Shown here in pieces: positions 1 to 7,753 of a stretch of 64,000 bases of DNA; position 1 is the stretch's first letter, and each line of letters opens with the position of its first letter. The position numbers and the translations under genes were made by a program. The notes under the pieces are model-generated. The model did not search any database. It worked only from the letters and a program-made list of their open reading frames with translations, and was not told where the DNA came from. The stretch comes from J038 sp034437535 (GTDB lineage: Bacteria > Chloroflexota > Anaerolineae > Aggregatilineales > Phototrophicaceae), in contig DAOTTZ010000073.1 of assembly GCA_034437535.1 (NCBI GenBank), positions 9,427 through 73,426 of the forward strand, read 5' to 3'.

Positions 1-453
1 CGCTCGTTGCACTTCGTCACACGCAAGGTGACAATGGGTGTGGCCTGCATCAAGCAGAACGCCGCACCGCCCCTCAACGAAATCGGTGAGCCGCTCGTCA
101 AAGACGGCAAGCTCCGCATGGGCAACCTGGACGCGGTGCGCGACTGGGGTTATGCCAAAGAATATGTCGAGGCGATGTACTTGATGCTCCAGCAGGAGAC
201 GCCGGAAGATTACGTCATCGGCACCAACACCGCGTATACCGTGCGCGATCTATGCCGGGTGGCGTTCGATTGCGTCGGCCTGAACTGGGAAGATCATGTC
301 GAAGTCGATGAGCGTTTCGTCCGCCCGACGGAAATTGCGGCTTCACGCGGGGATTATGGCAAGGCTCAGCGTAACCTGGGCTGGGAGCCGCGCACATCGT
401 TCGAAGACTTGATCGGCCTGATGGTAGACGCCGACATGCGCCTGCTTTCCTAA
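1..453 (+). CDS. gmd: GDP-mannose 4,6-dehydratase, C-terminal part (5' end outside window)
   Basis: This is the last ~150 residues of an NAD(P)-dependent sugar-nucleotide dehydratase that converts GDP-mannose to GDP-4-keto-6-deoxymannose, the first step towards GDP-fucose, GDP-rhamnose and related surface sugars. The reading frame is open from base 1. The stretch FVTRKVT, then GNLDAVRDWGYAKEYVEAMY and the C-terminal GWEPRTSFEDLIGLMVDAD are typical of the GMD family; the catalytic SDR motif lies upstream of the window. A TTG at position 7 should not be taken as the start. The gene ends with TAA and is followed by ~165 non-coding bases before the HAD gene. Family assignment is firm; the exact sugar made downstream cannot be told. 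Confidence 0.9.
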   Translation, partial: RSLHFVTRKVTMGVACIKQNAAPPLNEIGEPLVKDGKLRMGNLDAVRDWGYAKEYVEAMYLMLQQETPEDYVIGTNTAYTVRDLCRVAFDCVGLNWEDHVEVDERFVRPTEIAASRGDYGKAQRNLGWEPRTSFEDLIGLMVDADMRLLS

Positions 454-550
454 ACGTCATCTCACATCCGGGCGGGGGCCAGGCATCCGCCGCCCCCACC
501 GTCAGATCGATCACATCACATGGTTGATGCAATTGCCTACATATTGTGGC

Positions 551-579
551 TTGGAAGCTCACATATCTGTAGCTATGAT
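551..579 (+). promoter_or_regulatory. Putative sigma-70 type promoter of the HAD phosphatase gene
   Basis: TTGGAA at 551-556 and TATGAT at 574-579 are separated by 17 bases, a good match to the housekeeping consensus, and lie 40 bases upstream of the ATG at 619. No operator or leader structure is evident. Confidence 0.5.
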
Positions 580-618
580 GAACAGTACACACGTAGATTT
601 CACTGATGAGGCGGCGTC

Positions 619-1266
619 ATGGCAACAGAATTAGTTATATTTGATTGTGATGGTGTGCTGGTGGATAGCGAACGACTGGCGAGTCGTGTGTTGCGTGATG
701 TACTTCACCGCTTTGGCGGCAACATGACCACAGAACAGGTTATCGCTGTGTTTAAGGGTAAGCCCCTCACCGGGCATCCAGCACTGGCACTGGAACATTT
801 TAACGTCACTGTCCCCGCTGATTTCGACACGATCTATCACGATGCATTGTTTGACGCATTTCGCAAAGAACTGGTCACCATTGAGGGTGTAGAAGCGATC
901 TTGAAATCGCTAACGGTTCCGTTTTGTGCCGCTTCCAACAGTGGGCGCGACCGGGTAGCCCTATCGCTGGACGTGACGAATCTCGCGCCTTATTTTGGCG
1001 ACCGGGTGTTGACAGTGGATGATGTCAAACGGGGCAAGCCCGCCCCTGATATTTTCCTGCTGGCGGCCCAAATCAACGGGGTTGATCCGGCTAAGTGTAT
1101 CGTCATCGAAGACAGCCCGACAGGCGTCGCGGCAGGGGTGGCGGCAGGCATGACCGTGTTCGGCTTTGCCGATTTAACCCCCGCACAAGTTCTAAAAGAT
1201 GCGGGGGCAAAAACAGTATTTACCACGATGACAGACCTACCCGCGCTGATTAACGCGACACTTTAG
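619..1266 (+). CDS. HAD-superfamily phosphatase (beta-phosphoglucomutase / sugar-phosphatase subfamily)
   Basis: A 215-residue soluble HAD hydrolase. Motif I is FDCDGVLVD (nucleophile Asp9, acid/base Asp11), followed by a helical cap (about residues 15-85). Motif II is the Ser of AASNSGRD, motif III the Lys of KRGKPAPDIF, and motif IV the acidic pair of VIEDSPTGV. The order and the GKPAPD/EDSPTGV signatures place it with the phosphoglucomutase, 2-deoxyglucose-6-P and 6-phosphogluconate phosphatase group. Substrate cannot be read from the sequence. It has its own promoter (551-579) and runs convergently into the TIR gene, the two stops being 2 bases apart. It may recycle a sugar phosphate linked to the upstream nucleotide-sugar gene, but that is only positional. 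Confidence 0.88.
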   Translation: MATELVIFDCDGVLVDSERLASRVLRDVLHRFGGNMTTEQVIAVFKGKPLTGHPALALEHFNVTVPADFDTIYHDALFDAFRKELVTIEGVEAILKSLTVPFCAASNSGRDRVALSLDVTNLAPYFGDRVLTVDDVKRGKPAPDIFLLAAQINGVDPAKCIVIEDSPTGVAAGVAAGMTVFGFADLTPAQVLKDAGAKTVFTTMTDLPALINATL

Positions 1267-1268
1267 GC

Positions 1269-2333
1269 TCATTCCCAATTGTGTTTGCTGAAGTCGTAAG
1301 CCTCCGGGATGGGTTCAAACATCTCCACCAACGCTGACGGTTCCACCGGTGCGGCGGTCTTCCAGATATTCTGGTAGACCTGATAAAAATGGTCGTAGAG
1401 TGTGTCGTTATTGGCGCGGGTCAGCTTGGTGCCGGGCCGCAGAATCAGCTTGTTAGTCGATGGCCCATAAGAATAAATGCCAAACATAATTTCACCCGCT
1501 TCGGTATCCGGGTCGGACATCACCATCGGTACCGGGGCAAACCGATCCAGAATACGCAATTGGATGGCGTTACCAGCAAGGTCAATCTTGTCTAGTGCAT
1601 CAATGGCAAGGCCCATGTTGGAGCGGATGCGGGCGTATGCTCCGGCCAGCCCATCACCAAACGGATCTCCTTGCCAGCGCCAGGCCGACCAGTATGCCAT
1701 GTGGCGCAGGTTACTTTCTGTCGGGCGCGATAGCACAAAGTAGAGTTCCTTGCCCGACATACTCTGGAAGGTGTTCAAATAATTGGCGATAAACCCATAA
1801 CCAGAGGAACTTGAATAATACAAGGTTTTTGACCGCCGGATCAGTTTAGCGTAGGCGGCATCATCCTGATTGAAGAAGTAAGGGAAATACTCTGGAACGT
1901 CGGTATTAATTAGCGTTTGTTTGGCAAAGGCGTTTTCATCGTCCTTTTTACCGGCTTTGATGGCTTCGATTAACCGTTCGATGTTCGGGTCGTGATCATC
2001 TTCAATGCGCACCGCCTGAGTTTCGTCTAAACGCGCATAAGGTTGGAGCATTTCTCCGGCGGGGAACACCGAAATCACCCATTTACCCTTATCGAGCGCA
2101 TGCATCCATTCGCCTTTGCAGTGGTAAGAGCGTTCAACGGAAGACTTGCTATGGATGGCAAGCAACACGTCACACTCAACGATACCCGTGTTAATCTCCT
2201 TTTTCCATTTTTCACCGATGTTGATCGAGTCTTTATCCACCCAGACCACAAAGCCGGCCGCGTCTAACTTCTTGACCAACATCTGCACAAATTTAATGTC
2301 TTCCCTGGCGTAACTAACGAACACCTTCTGCAT
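1269..2333 (-). CDS. TIR-domain protein with C-terminal PLD-like (DUF5919-like) module
   Basis: A 354-residue cytoplasmic protein. Residues 2-130 form a TIR domain: VFVSYARED at the start, WVDKDSINIG for the BB-loop region, and HCKGEWMHAL carrying Glu75, the position of the catalytic glutamate in NAD+-cleaving TIRs. Residues ~150-354 contain YYSSSSGYGF, ILDRFAPVPM and LYDHFYQVYQNIW, a pattern resembling the PLD-like C-terminal sensor of some HTH regulators, where an Arg/Pro-rich strand is followed by an 'LFD.Y...F..IW' helix. No TM segment or signal peptide. The TIR call is firm; the C-terminal comparison is from memory of the family and tentative. By analogy with bacterial immune TIRs it could consume NAD+ when the C-terminal part senses a ligand; this is inference. 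Confidence 0.85.
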   Translation of the reverse strand: MQKVFVSYAREDIKFVQMLVKKLDAAGFVVWVDKDSINIGEKWKKEINTGIVECDVLLAIHSKSSVERSYHCKGEWMHALDKGKWVISVFPAGEMLQPYARLDETQAVRIEDDHDPNIERLIEAIKAGKKDDENAFAKQTLINTDVPEYFPYFFNQDDAAYAKLIRRSKTLYYSSSSGYGFIANYLNTFQSMSGKELYFVLSRPTESNLRHMAYWSAWRWQGDPFGDGLAGAYARIRSNMGLAIDALDKIDLAGNAIQLRILDRFAPVPMVMSDPDTEAGEIMFGIYSYGPSTNKLILRPGTKLTRANNDTLYDHFYQVYQNIWKTAAPVEPSALVEMFEPIPEAYDFSKHNWE

Positions 2334-2476
2334 AGATAGCCCCCTTTTATGTTGTGTTGTATTGTCCTAAGCTATTTTATAATTATAACTCAGGGCAGGC
2401 AGGGCAATCATTGAGACTGCTATAAGATCGTGTCTTACTTATCTATTTGTGGATTGCAGGCAGTCTCCTGGTGAGA

Positions 2477-2866
2477 TCAGCGTACTTCCCACACCGGGTC
2501 ACCATCCAGGATGCGCTCTAGCTGGCCGGCAAAGGTAGAGCTACGAAGTGGCTTCCCCAGGAAGCTATGAAAGCCGGCGGCCTTGGCCTCCCCCATCTGA
2601 GCGGAATTCGCGGTATAGGCCACCACCGGAATATCTTCAAAATCCGGGATGGATTGAATCAGGTTGAGTACCTCATAGCCCGATGTACCGGGAATTTCCA
2701 GGTCGAGGAAGATCACGTCTGGACGGTCGATTTCCATCAATTGCTCGTTAAAGCGGCGGCTGTCGAATAACAAAGTATACGAAACCCCCATCTTCGCCAG
2801 CAATTGCTTCAACACGCTGGCGTCGTTGGTGTTGTCTTCGATGATAAGCGCGGATAACTCCGACAT
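2477..2866 (-). CDS. Single-domain response regulator (receiver only)
   Basis: A 129-residue CheY-like receiver with no output domain. Visible are the acidic pocket residues (IIEDN, Glu10-Asp11), phospho-acceptor Asp55 in VIFLDLEIPG, the Thr of VAYTANS and the Lys of LGKPL. It is the last gene of the BMP-kinase-receiver operon, 23 bases after the previous receiver. The C-terminus (FAGQLERILDGDPVWEVR) resembles that of the two upstream receivers (LLAILNGDEVWGALL, LLARLLDGESIWYVP), so the three probably arose by tandem duplication. Such proteins usually act by binding a target protein when phosphorylated, here presumably by the kinase encoded upstream. Confidence 0.9.
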   Translation of the reverse strand: MSELSALIIEDNTNDASVLKQLLAKMGVSYTLLFDSRRFNEQLMEIDRPDVIFLDLEIPGTSGYEVLNLIQSIPDFEDIPVVAYTANSAQMGEAKAAGFHSFLGKPLRSSTFAGQLERILDGDPVWEVR

Positions 2867-2889
2867 AACGGATCAACTCCTAGAATAAG

Positions 2890-3312
2890 CTACAGAAGTG
2901 CGCCCCACACCTCATCGCCGTTCAAGATGGCGAGCAGGCTTCGGACGAAGCTCTTGGTACGAATGGGCTTGGTGATATAACCGCTGAAGCCTTTTTCTTT
3001 GGCTTTACGCATCTCACGGTCGGGGTCACTGGCGGTCACCGCGACAATCGGCACGCCGCTTAACTCCGGCATTTCCTGGATGGCGTCGTACACGTCGTAT
3101 CCGGTCACCCCACCGGGCAGATGAATATCCAGCAGGATAATATCAATCGGCATAAACGCCTTGATGGTCTGCGCGGTATCCACCCCCCAGCTATCAAAGT
3201 AAATGGTCGCCCCATAGCGTCTCAGCATCGACGTGACGACCGCTAGATTGTTGACGTCATCCTCCAGGATGAAGATCTTCTTACCTTGTAGATGTTGCAT
3301 TGAGTCAGTCAT
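2890..3312 (-). CDS. Single-domain response regulator (receiver only)
   Basis: A 140-residue receiver: acidic pocket in IFILEDDVNN, phospho-acceptor Asp62 in IILLDIHLPGG, switch Thr in VAVTASDPD, Lys in YITKPI. No DNA-binding or enzymatic output domain. Middle member of the three-receiver array, 34 bases downstream of the previous receiver gene. One kinase followed by three receivers suggests a branched or buffered phosphorelay, in which one receiver may serve as a phosphate sink; sequence alone does not say which. Confidence 0.9.
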   Translation of the reverse strand: MTDSMQHLQGKKIFILEDDVNNLAVVTSMLRRYGATIYFDSWGVDTAQTIKAFMPIDIILLDIHLPGGVTGYDVYDAIQEMPELSGVPIVAVTASDPDREMRKAKEKGFSGYITKPIRTKSFVRSLLAILNGDEVWGALL

Positions 3313-3346
3313 GATGATAATCGCCTTCTGTTATTTTCCGCGTGAT

Positions 3347-3757
3347 TCAAGGCACATACCAGATCGACTCGCCGTCTAAAAGACGGGCCAGCAGATCCGG
3401 GAAGATGCGCTTGCGAACGGGTTTGGCGATCAAACCGTCAAACCCGGCTTTCTTCAATTGTTCGATCTCCGCAACGGTGACTGATGCCGTCATCGCGACG
3501 ACCGGCACGTCATTATAACGGTCATCGTCTCGAAGCAATGCCAGCATCTCGAACCCGTCTAACGGTTGGATCTGAATATCAAGGAAGATCACATCGGGCA
3601 CCGAGTCTAGCGCGGCTACCCGTTCCAGGAAGTCGCGGCTGTCTTCGTAGATAATGACCGTTGGCTCACCCTCTAGCTTTGTCAGCACTTTTTCCATCAC
3701 CATCCGGCTCATGGCGTCGTCTTCAACGTATAGATAGGAGCGGTTTTCATGCGACAT
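3347..3757 (-). CDS. Single-domain response regulator (receiver only), directly after the kinase
   Basis: A receiver domain of 136 residues from the ATG at 3757 (SHENRSYLYVEDD). The kinase stop and this ATG form TGAAATG with one base between, suggesting translational coupling. A GTG 15 bases upstream (3772) would overlap the kinase by 14 bases and is the alternative start. Acidic pocket VEDD, phospho-acceptor Asp60 in VIFLDIQIQPLDG, Thr in VAMTASVT and Lys in IAKPV are all present. First receiver of the array and the best candidate for the direct partner of the histidine kinase. Confidence 0.88.
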   Translation of the reverse strand: MSHENRSYLYVEDDAMSRMVMEKVLTKLEGEPTVIIYEDSRDFLERVAALDSVPDVIFLDIQIQPLDGFEMLALLRDDDRYNDVPVVAMTASVTVAEIEQLKKAGFDGLIAKPVRKRIFPDLLARLLDGESIWYVP

Positions 3758-3758
3758 T

Positions 3759-6197
3759 TCAATCACTGGCACCTTCTGGCTCGGCGGTCTTTTTCATCGG
3801 CAGTGTGACGTGGAAGGTAGAGCCGACCCCCAGTTCACTTTCCAGCCAGATGCGCCCGCCGTGCGCCTCGACAAAGTGCTTGGAAATCGGCAGACCCAGC
3901 CCGGTGCCCCCACCAGAGCTACGGCCATGCTCCGCCTGGCGGAAGCTCTCAAATACGGAGTCTTGCTCATCCGGGGCGATGCCGACACCGGTATCACTCA
4001 CCGAGATATGCACTTCTTCGCCGGCTTGCCGGGCGGTGAACTTGACGTCGCCTTCCGGCGTGAACTTGACCGCGTTCGACAGCAGGTTCAAGAACACCTG
4101 ATGCAAGCGGCGTTTATCCCCCTGGATGACGGGCAGATCAGGATCAATCTCGGTAATCAGGTTGACCGGACGATCTCTCACCAGCCCCTTGCCGGTGGAG
4201 ATGACCGACTTGACCGAAAGGTTGATGTCCACCTCTTCCATGAATAATTCTAACATGCCGACTTCGATCTTGGTGATGTCTAACACATCGTTGATTAACG
4301 CCAGCAGATGCTCCCCACTGTTGACGACCTTGTTAAGCGCGTCCACCTGTTCGTCGTTGACCGGGCCAAGATCCCCATCGGCCATGAACTCCGCAAAGTT
4401 GAGGATCGCGTTCAGCGGCGTGCGTAGCTCGTGGCTCATGTTTGCCAAAAATTGTGACTTCACCCGGTTGGCTTCTTCGGCTTCCTGGCGGCTGGCCTCT
4501 GCCTCGGCATAGAGTTCGGCATTGCGCATGGCGATGGCCGTCTGCTCTGCCAGTGTGTTCAACACACTCCGGCTATCCGTACTGAAGTAATCCGGCACCA
4601 GTGCATGGACTTCAAACACGCCAAGCAGATTACCACCCAATACCATCGGGATCGCCATCAAAGACTTGGCGGAGTCGTCAGTTTCTTCGCCCAGATATTT
4701 GAGATGGCCGGGTGCATCCAGGTTGGTGATGTGCGAATCCTGGGTGAGGGCGGCTTGACCGGCGGCACTGGTGGCGTCTATCGGCAAGAGCGCGTCCATC
4801 TCGATGATGCCGCCGTCGGCGTCGGCCCCGGCGGTGAAGGTCAACACCTGGTCGGCTTCGTTCGCCCGGTAGACGTAACACCGGTACAGGTCGAAGCTCC
4901 GCACGGTCAGCTTGGCGACCTCTTGCAGAAGCCGGTCAATATCCAGCACGGTCGTAATCTGCTTGGAGACATCCGCCGCCGCCCGCAGGTCACGAGTCCG
5001 GTCGGCCACACGGGTTTCCAGCGTGGCGGAAAGTTGCTCGATCTGTTCGATACGCTCGTTGCGCTCCCCGATGGTGGAGACCAGATTGGTGGTCATCGTG
5101 TCAAAAGCGCGTCCCAATTGGCCGATTTCGGTAATCATGTTCAGGCCGGCCCGTTGGGAATAATCCCCCCGCATCACGGCGCGGGCGACAGTCGTCAACC
5201 GCTGGATGGGGCGCAAGATCCAACTGGTCACACCGCGTCCGATCAAAAACGCGATCAACGCGGCGATACCGGCAATGATGATGCTAGCCGTCTGCACATC
5301 GTTGATCGCCGCCAACGCCTCCGACTGCTCGATTTCCGCCAGCAACACCGTGTCTAACGTCGGGATTGGACGATAAACACCGATCACATTTTCCCCACGA
5401 TAATTGATGTAAGTGTCGTCGCCGGTCTCCCCGCGCAGGCCAGACGTAATGCCCTCACTGGCGATCTGATCACCGACGGCGGTTTCGTCAAACCGGCTGG
5501 CCGTCACCAGCAGGCCATTTTCATTGACGAGATACGTCTCGCCGGTATCCCCCAGGCCGGTGCCCGCCTCCGTGATGTCGGCCAGATCCTCCAGGCTGAG
5601 CCGGCCCGCCAGCACGCCGATCACGTCATCGCTGTCATCCGTGCGGAAGATCGGCCCGGTGACGACCAGCTCGATCTCCCCGGTGGCCTCATTGAAGTAA
5701 GGCGGTTCGACATGGGCGGCGGTCAGACTGTTCTCAAAGTACGGTTGATCGCTGACATCGCTCACTAGCGGGTCATCCCCCACCGTAGAAAGCCGCACTT
5801 CCCCATCCAGATCATACAGGTACAACGACTCGAACGACGCCTGTACACTCAGTTGATTACGGAGGAAGACGCGCACATTGTTGTTCAGGCTGGGGTTGGG
5901 CAGGGGGTTATCTACGATGGCCCGCATATCGCGCACCTGTTCGTTGTTCGCCAGCACCACGTTGAGCCGGATCTCGCCGTTTTCCAACCAGCGTTGGATC
6001 TCTTGCGCCCGTGATTCTGCGATGGAAGTCATCTGATTAACCGCTTGATCGCGGGCCTGCGCCCCAAATAGCTGAGTCGCGATCAAGATCACGACGACAG
6101 TGGGCAAGACGGCCAGTAAGATCGAGTACGTGTTCAACACCGTGCCGATGCGAACGCGGATGTTAGGCGGTTCAAAGTTTTGTACGTTCTCTGTCAT
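3759..6197 (-). CDS. Sensor histidine kinase: double-Cache, HAMP, GAF, HisKA, HATPase
   Basis: An 812-residue membrane kinase. A first TM helix (~22-43) precedes a ~260-residue extracytoplasmic region with Cache features (LYLYDLDGEVRLSTVGDDP, DVIGVLAGRLSL, GETYLVNENGLL). The second TM (~305-328) leads into a HAMP domain (WILRPIQRLTTVARAV), a coiled segment, a GAF domain (ITTVLDIDRLLQEVAKL to LAEQTAIAMRNAEL), and the H-box NMSHELRTPLNAIL with phospho-His near 589. N box LLSNAVKF, G1 DTGVGI and G2 GTGLGL complete the ATPase. There is no fused receiver; three separate receivers follow. Upstream, 52 bases away, is the BMP binding protein, which could deliver the ligand sensed by the Cache domain (inference). 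Confidence 0.92.
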   Translation of the reverse strand: MTENVQNFEPPNIRVRIGTVLNTYSILLAVLPTVVVILIATQLFGAQARDQAVNQMTSIAESRAQEIQRWLENGEIRLNVVLANNEQVRDMRAIVDNPLPNPSLNNNVRVFLRNQLSVQASFESLYLYDLDGEVRLSTVGDDPLVSDVSDQPYFENSLTAAHVEPPYFNEATGEIELVVTGPIFRTDDSDDVIGVLAGRLSLEDLADITEAGTGLGDTGETYLVNENGLLVTASRFDETAVGDQIASEGITSGLRGETGDDTYINYRGENVIGVYRPIPTLDTVLLAEIEQSEALAAINDVQTASIIIAGIAALIAFLIGRGVTSWILRPIQRLTTVARAVMRGDYSQRAGLNMITEIGQLGRAFDTMTTNLVSTIGERNERIEQIEQLSATLETRVADRTRDLRAAADVSKQITTVLDIDRLLQEVAKLTVRSFDLYRCYVYRANEADQVLTFTAGADADGGIIEMDALLPIDATSAAGQAALTQDSHITNLDAPGHLKYLGEETDDSAKSLMAIPMVLGGNLLGVFEVHALVPDYFSTDSRSVLNTLAEQTAIAMRNAELYAEAEASRQEAEEANRVKSQFLANMSHELRTPLNAILNFAEFMADGDLGPVNDEQVDALNKVVNSGEHLLALINDVLDITKIEVGMLELFMEEVDINLSVKSVISTGKGLVRDRPVNLITEIDPDLPVIQGDKRRLHQVFLNLLSNAVKFTPEGDVKFTARQAGEEVHISVSDTGVGIAPDEQDSVFESFRQAEHGRSSGGGTGLGLPISKHFVEAHGGRIWLESELGVGSTFHVTLPMKKTAEPEGASD

Positions 6198-6249
6198 GGA
6201 TAGTCGATACCTTCTCTGTTACGAACCGGTGACGGCATACAGGTGCGGC

Positions 6250-7653
6250 TTATTGGCCTACTTCGCCGCAATACTTCCATTCGTCGGCCTCTTGCACCAC
6301 GCTGTAAGTCCCCAGCGGTTGCCGCGCTTCCTGGCCGTCAACGGTTGCCACGAACTCCCCCGCACAACTGACGGTCTGGGACGCATCATCAAAGGTGCAG
6401 GCGATGCCCTCAATGCGGATGTTTAAGGATTGCGCCTCCGCGATGAAGGTCTCATCCAGCACCATATCATCAGCCAGTTGAGCGCAAGTCAGCGTGGAAA
6501 CCAGATCCACATTGAAATCGACAAAGGTCGCCGTCAGGTAGGTCTCCACGACCGACGTCGGATCAGCCGTCTCGTCGGTTGTCTCGGTCGGCGCATCGGC
6601 CAGCATCCCGGTCTCCGGGTTGACGCCGGTCGAGAGATCGCCAAAAGCCAATTCCCCGCCGATTTCTACCACGCGGTCGAACACCTCATCCGGCACATCG
6701 GCCTCTTGCGGGTTGGCGAAGGAAATCCCGCCATTTTCCAGGCTGAGGATATAATTACTGCCACCGGGGAAGGCCGCAAAGTTGCCATCCAGCAGTGTCG
6801 AGACCATATCATACACACCGACGTTGACGCGCTTGAGTGCGCTACTGATGATAAACTCCGATCCTTCGGCCTCGCCGCCCTCAAACGTGGTGAAGTATTC
6901 GTTTTGATCAACCCCGATGACGTAGACGCCCTGTTGCGCGGCGTACTGGATGCCGCCGGAACCCGTCAGCCCTGCCGCCCCGAAGATCACATCAGCCCCT
7001 TGCTCGATGAAGTCTTCCGCCGCTTCGGCCCCGGCTTCCGGGTTGTCAAACCCGGCCAGATACTCACCCAACACGGTTAATGGGGTGCCGGTCTCTTGCG
7101 ATGCCAGCGCGGCACCGTTTTCAAACCCATTGCGGAAGCGCATAATGACCGGGATCTCCGGCCCATAGATGCCAGCCACCACGTTGCTTTCGGTCACCAG
7201 CCCGGCCAAGTACCCCATCAGGAAGCCAGCTTCGTCATCACGAAACTGAATACCGACGTAATTCTCCGGTCCATCGGCCACGAAGTGATCAATGCCGATG
7301 AAGTACACGTCGGGATGATCCAGCGCGAATTGGGTGGTCTGCTCCGCCAGTTGGAAGCCGACCGTCACCACTACATCATACCCTTCGTCAATGCACTGCT
7401 GGATGTTCGGCCCCCAGTCTTCCGGCCCTTGTGATTCCAAAAAGATCGTATCCGCTTCGGATAAATCATAATCACGGCGAATATCAAGCAAGCCCTCATA
7501 GGCGACCTGGTTAAACGTCCCATCGTTGACTGTACCGATATTCAACACCATACACACCCGCGACGGACTCCCGTCGTCCTGGGCCAGCCCCGGCCAGGCC
7601 ACCAACGCCAGCAGAGCGATCAAGCACCCGATCAGTGATTTACGCAACATCAT
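6250..7653 (-). CDS. BMP-family (basic membrane protein / Med-PnrA type) substrate-binding protein
   Basis: Start chosen at ATG 7653, preceded by AGGGG at 8 bases; an in-frame ATG 30 bases upstream has no ribosome-binding site. Residues 1-25 are a signal peptide (LIGCLIALLALVAWPGLAQ). The body shows BMP hallmarks: GTVNDGTFNQVAYEGL, YVGIQFRDDEAGFLMGYLAG, FRNGFENGA, GADVIFGAAGLTGSGGIQ and GVDQNEYFTTF. Members bind nucleosides or similar compounds for ABC import or sensing. A ~120-residue C-terminal extension with two Cys pairs follows the usual domain. No lipobox Cys and no ABC permease or ATPase genes are adjacent; instead the next gene is a Cache histidine kinase, so a sensory role is more likely than transport. 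Ligand unknown. Confidence 0.85.
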   Translation of the reverse strand: MMLRKSLIGCLIALLALVAWPGLAQDDGSPSRVCMVLNIGTVNDGTFNQVAYEGLLDIRRDYDLSEADTIFLESQGPEDWGPNIQQCIDEGYDVVVTVGFQLAEQTTQFALDHPDVYFIGIDHFVADGPENYVGIQFRDDEAGFLMGYLAGLVTESNVVAGIYGPEIPVIMRFRNGFENGAALASQETGTPLTVLGEYLAGFDNPEAGAEAAEDFIEQGADVIFGAAGLTGSGGIQYAAQQGVYVIGVDQNEYFTTFEGGEAEGSEFIISSALKRVNVGVYDMVSTLLDGNFAAFPGGSNYILSLENGGISFANPQEADVPDEVFDRVVEIGGELAFGDLSTGVNPETGMLADAPTETTDETADPTSVVETYLTATFVDFNVDLVSTLTCAQLADDMVLDETFIAEAQSLNIRIEGIACTFDDASQTVSCAGEFVATVDGQEARQPLGTYSVVQEADEWKYCGEVGQ

Positions 7654-7753
7654 TCTTATGTCCCCTGGAATTCGATATATCATGTAATTTTAACGTATGC
7701 GTGGGAGCAAACCAAGTTAAGAGCCGTTTGTTAATGCATTAAGATGCGGTCGC

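Noticed and set aside
2413..2467. GAGACTGC...GCAGTCTC inverted repeat between the receiver and TIR genes
   Set aside because: Only 8 bases with a 39-base loop and no T tract; could be chance.
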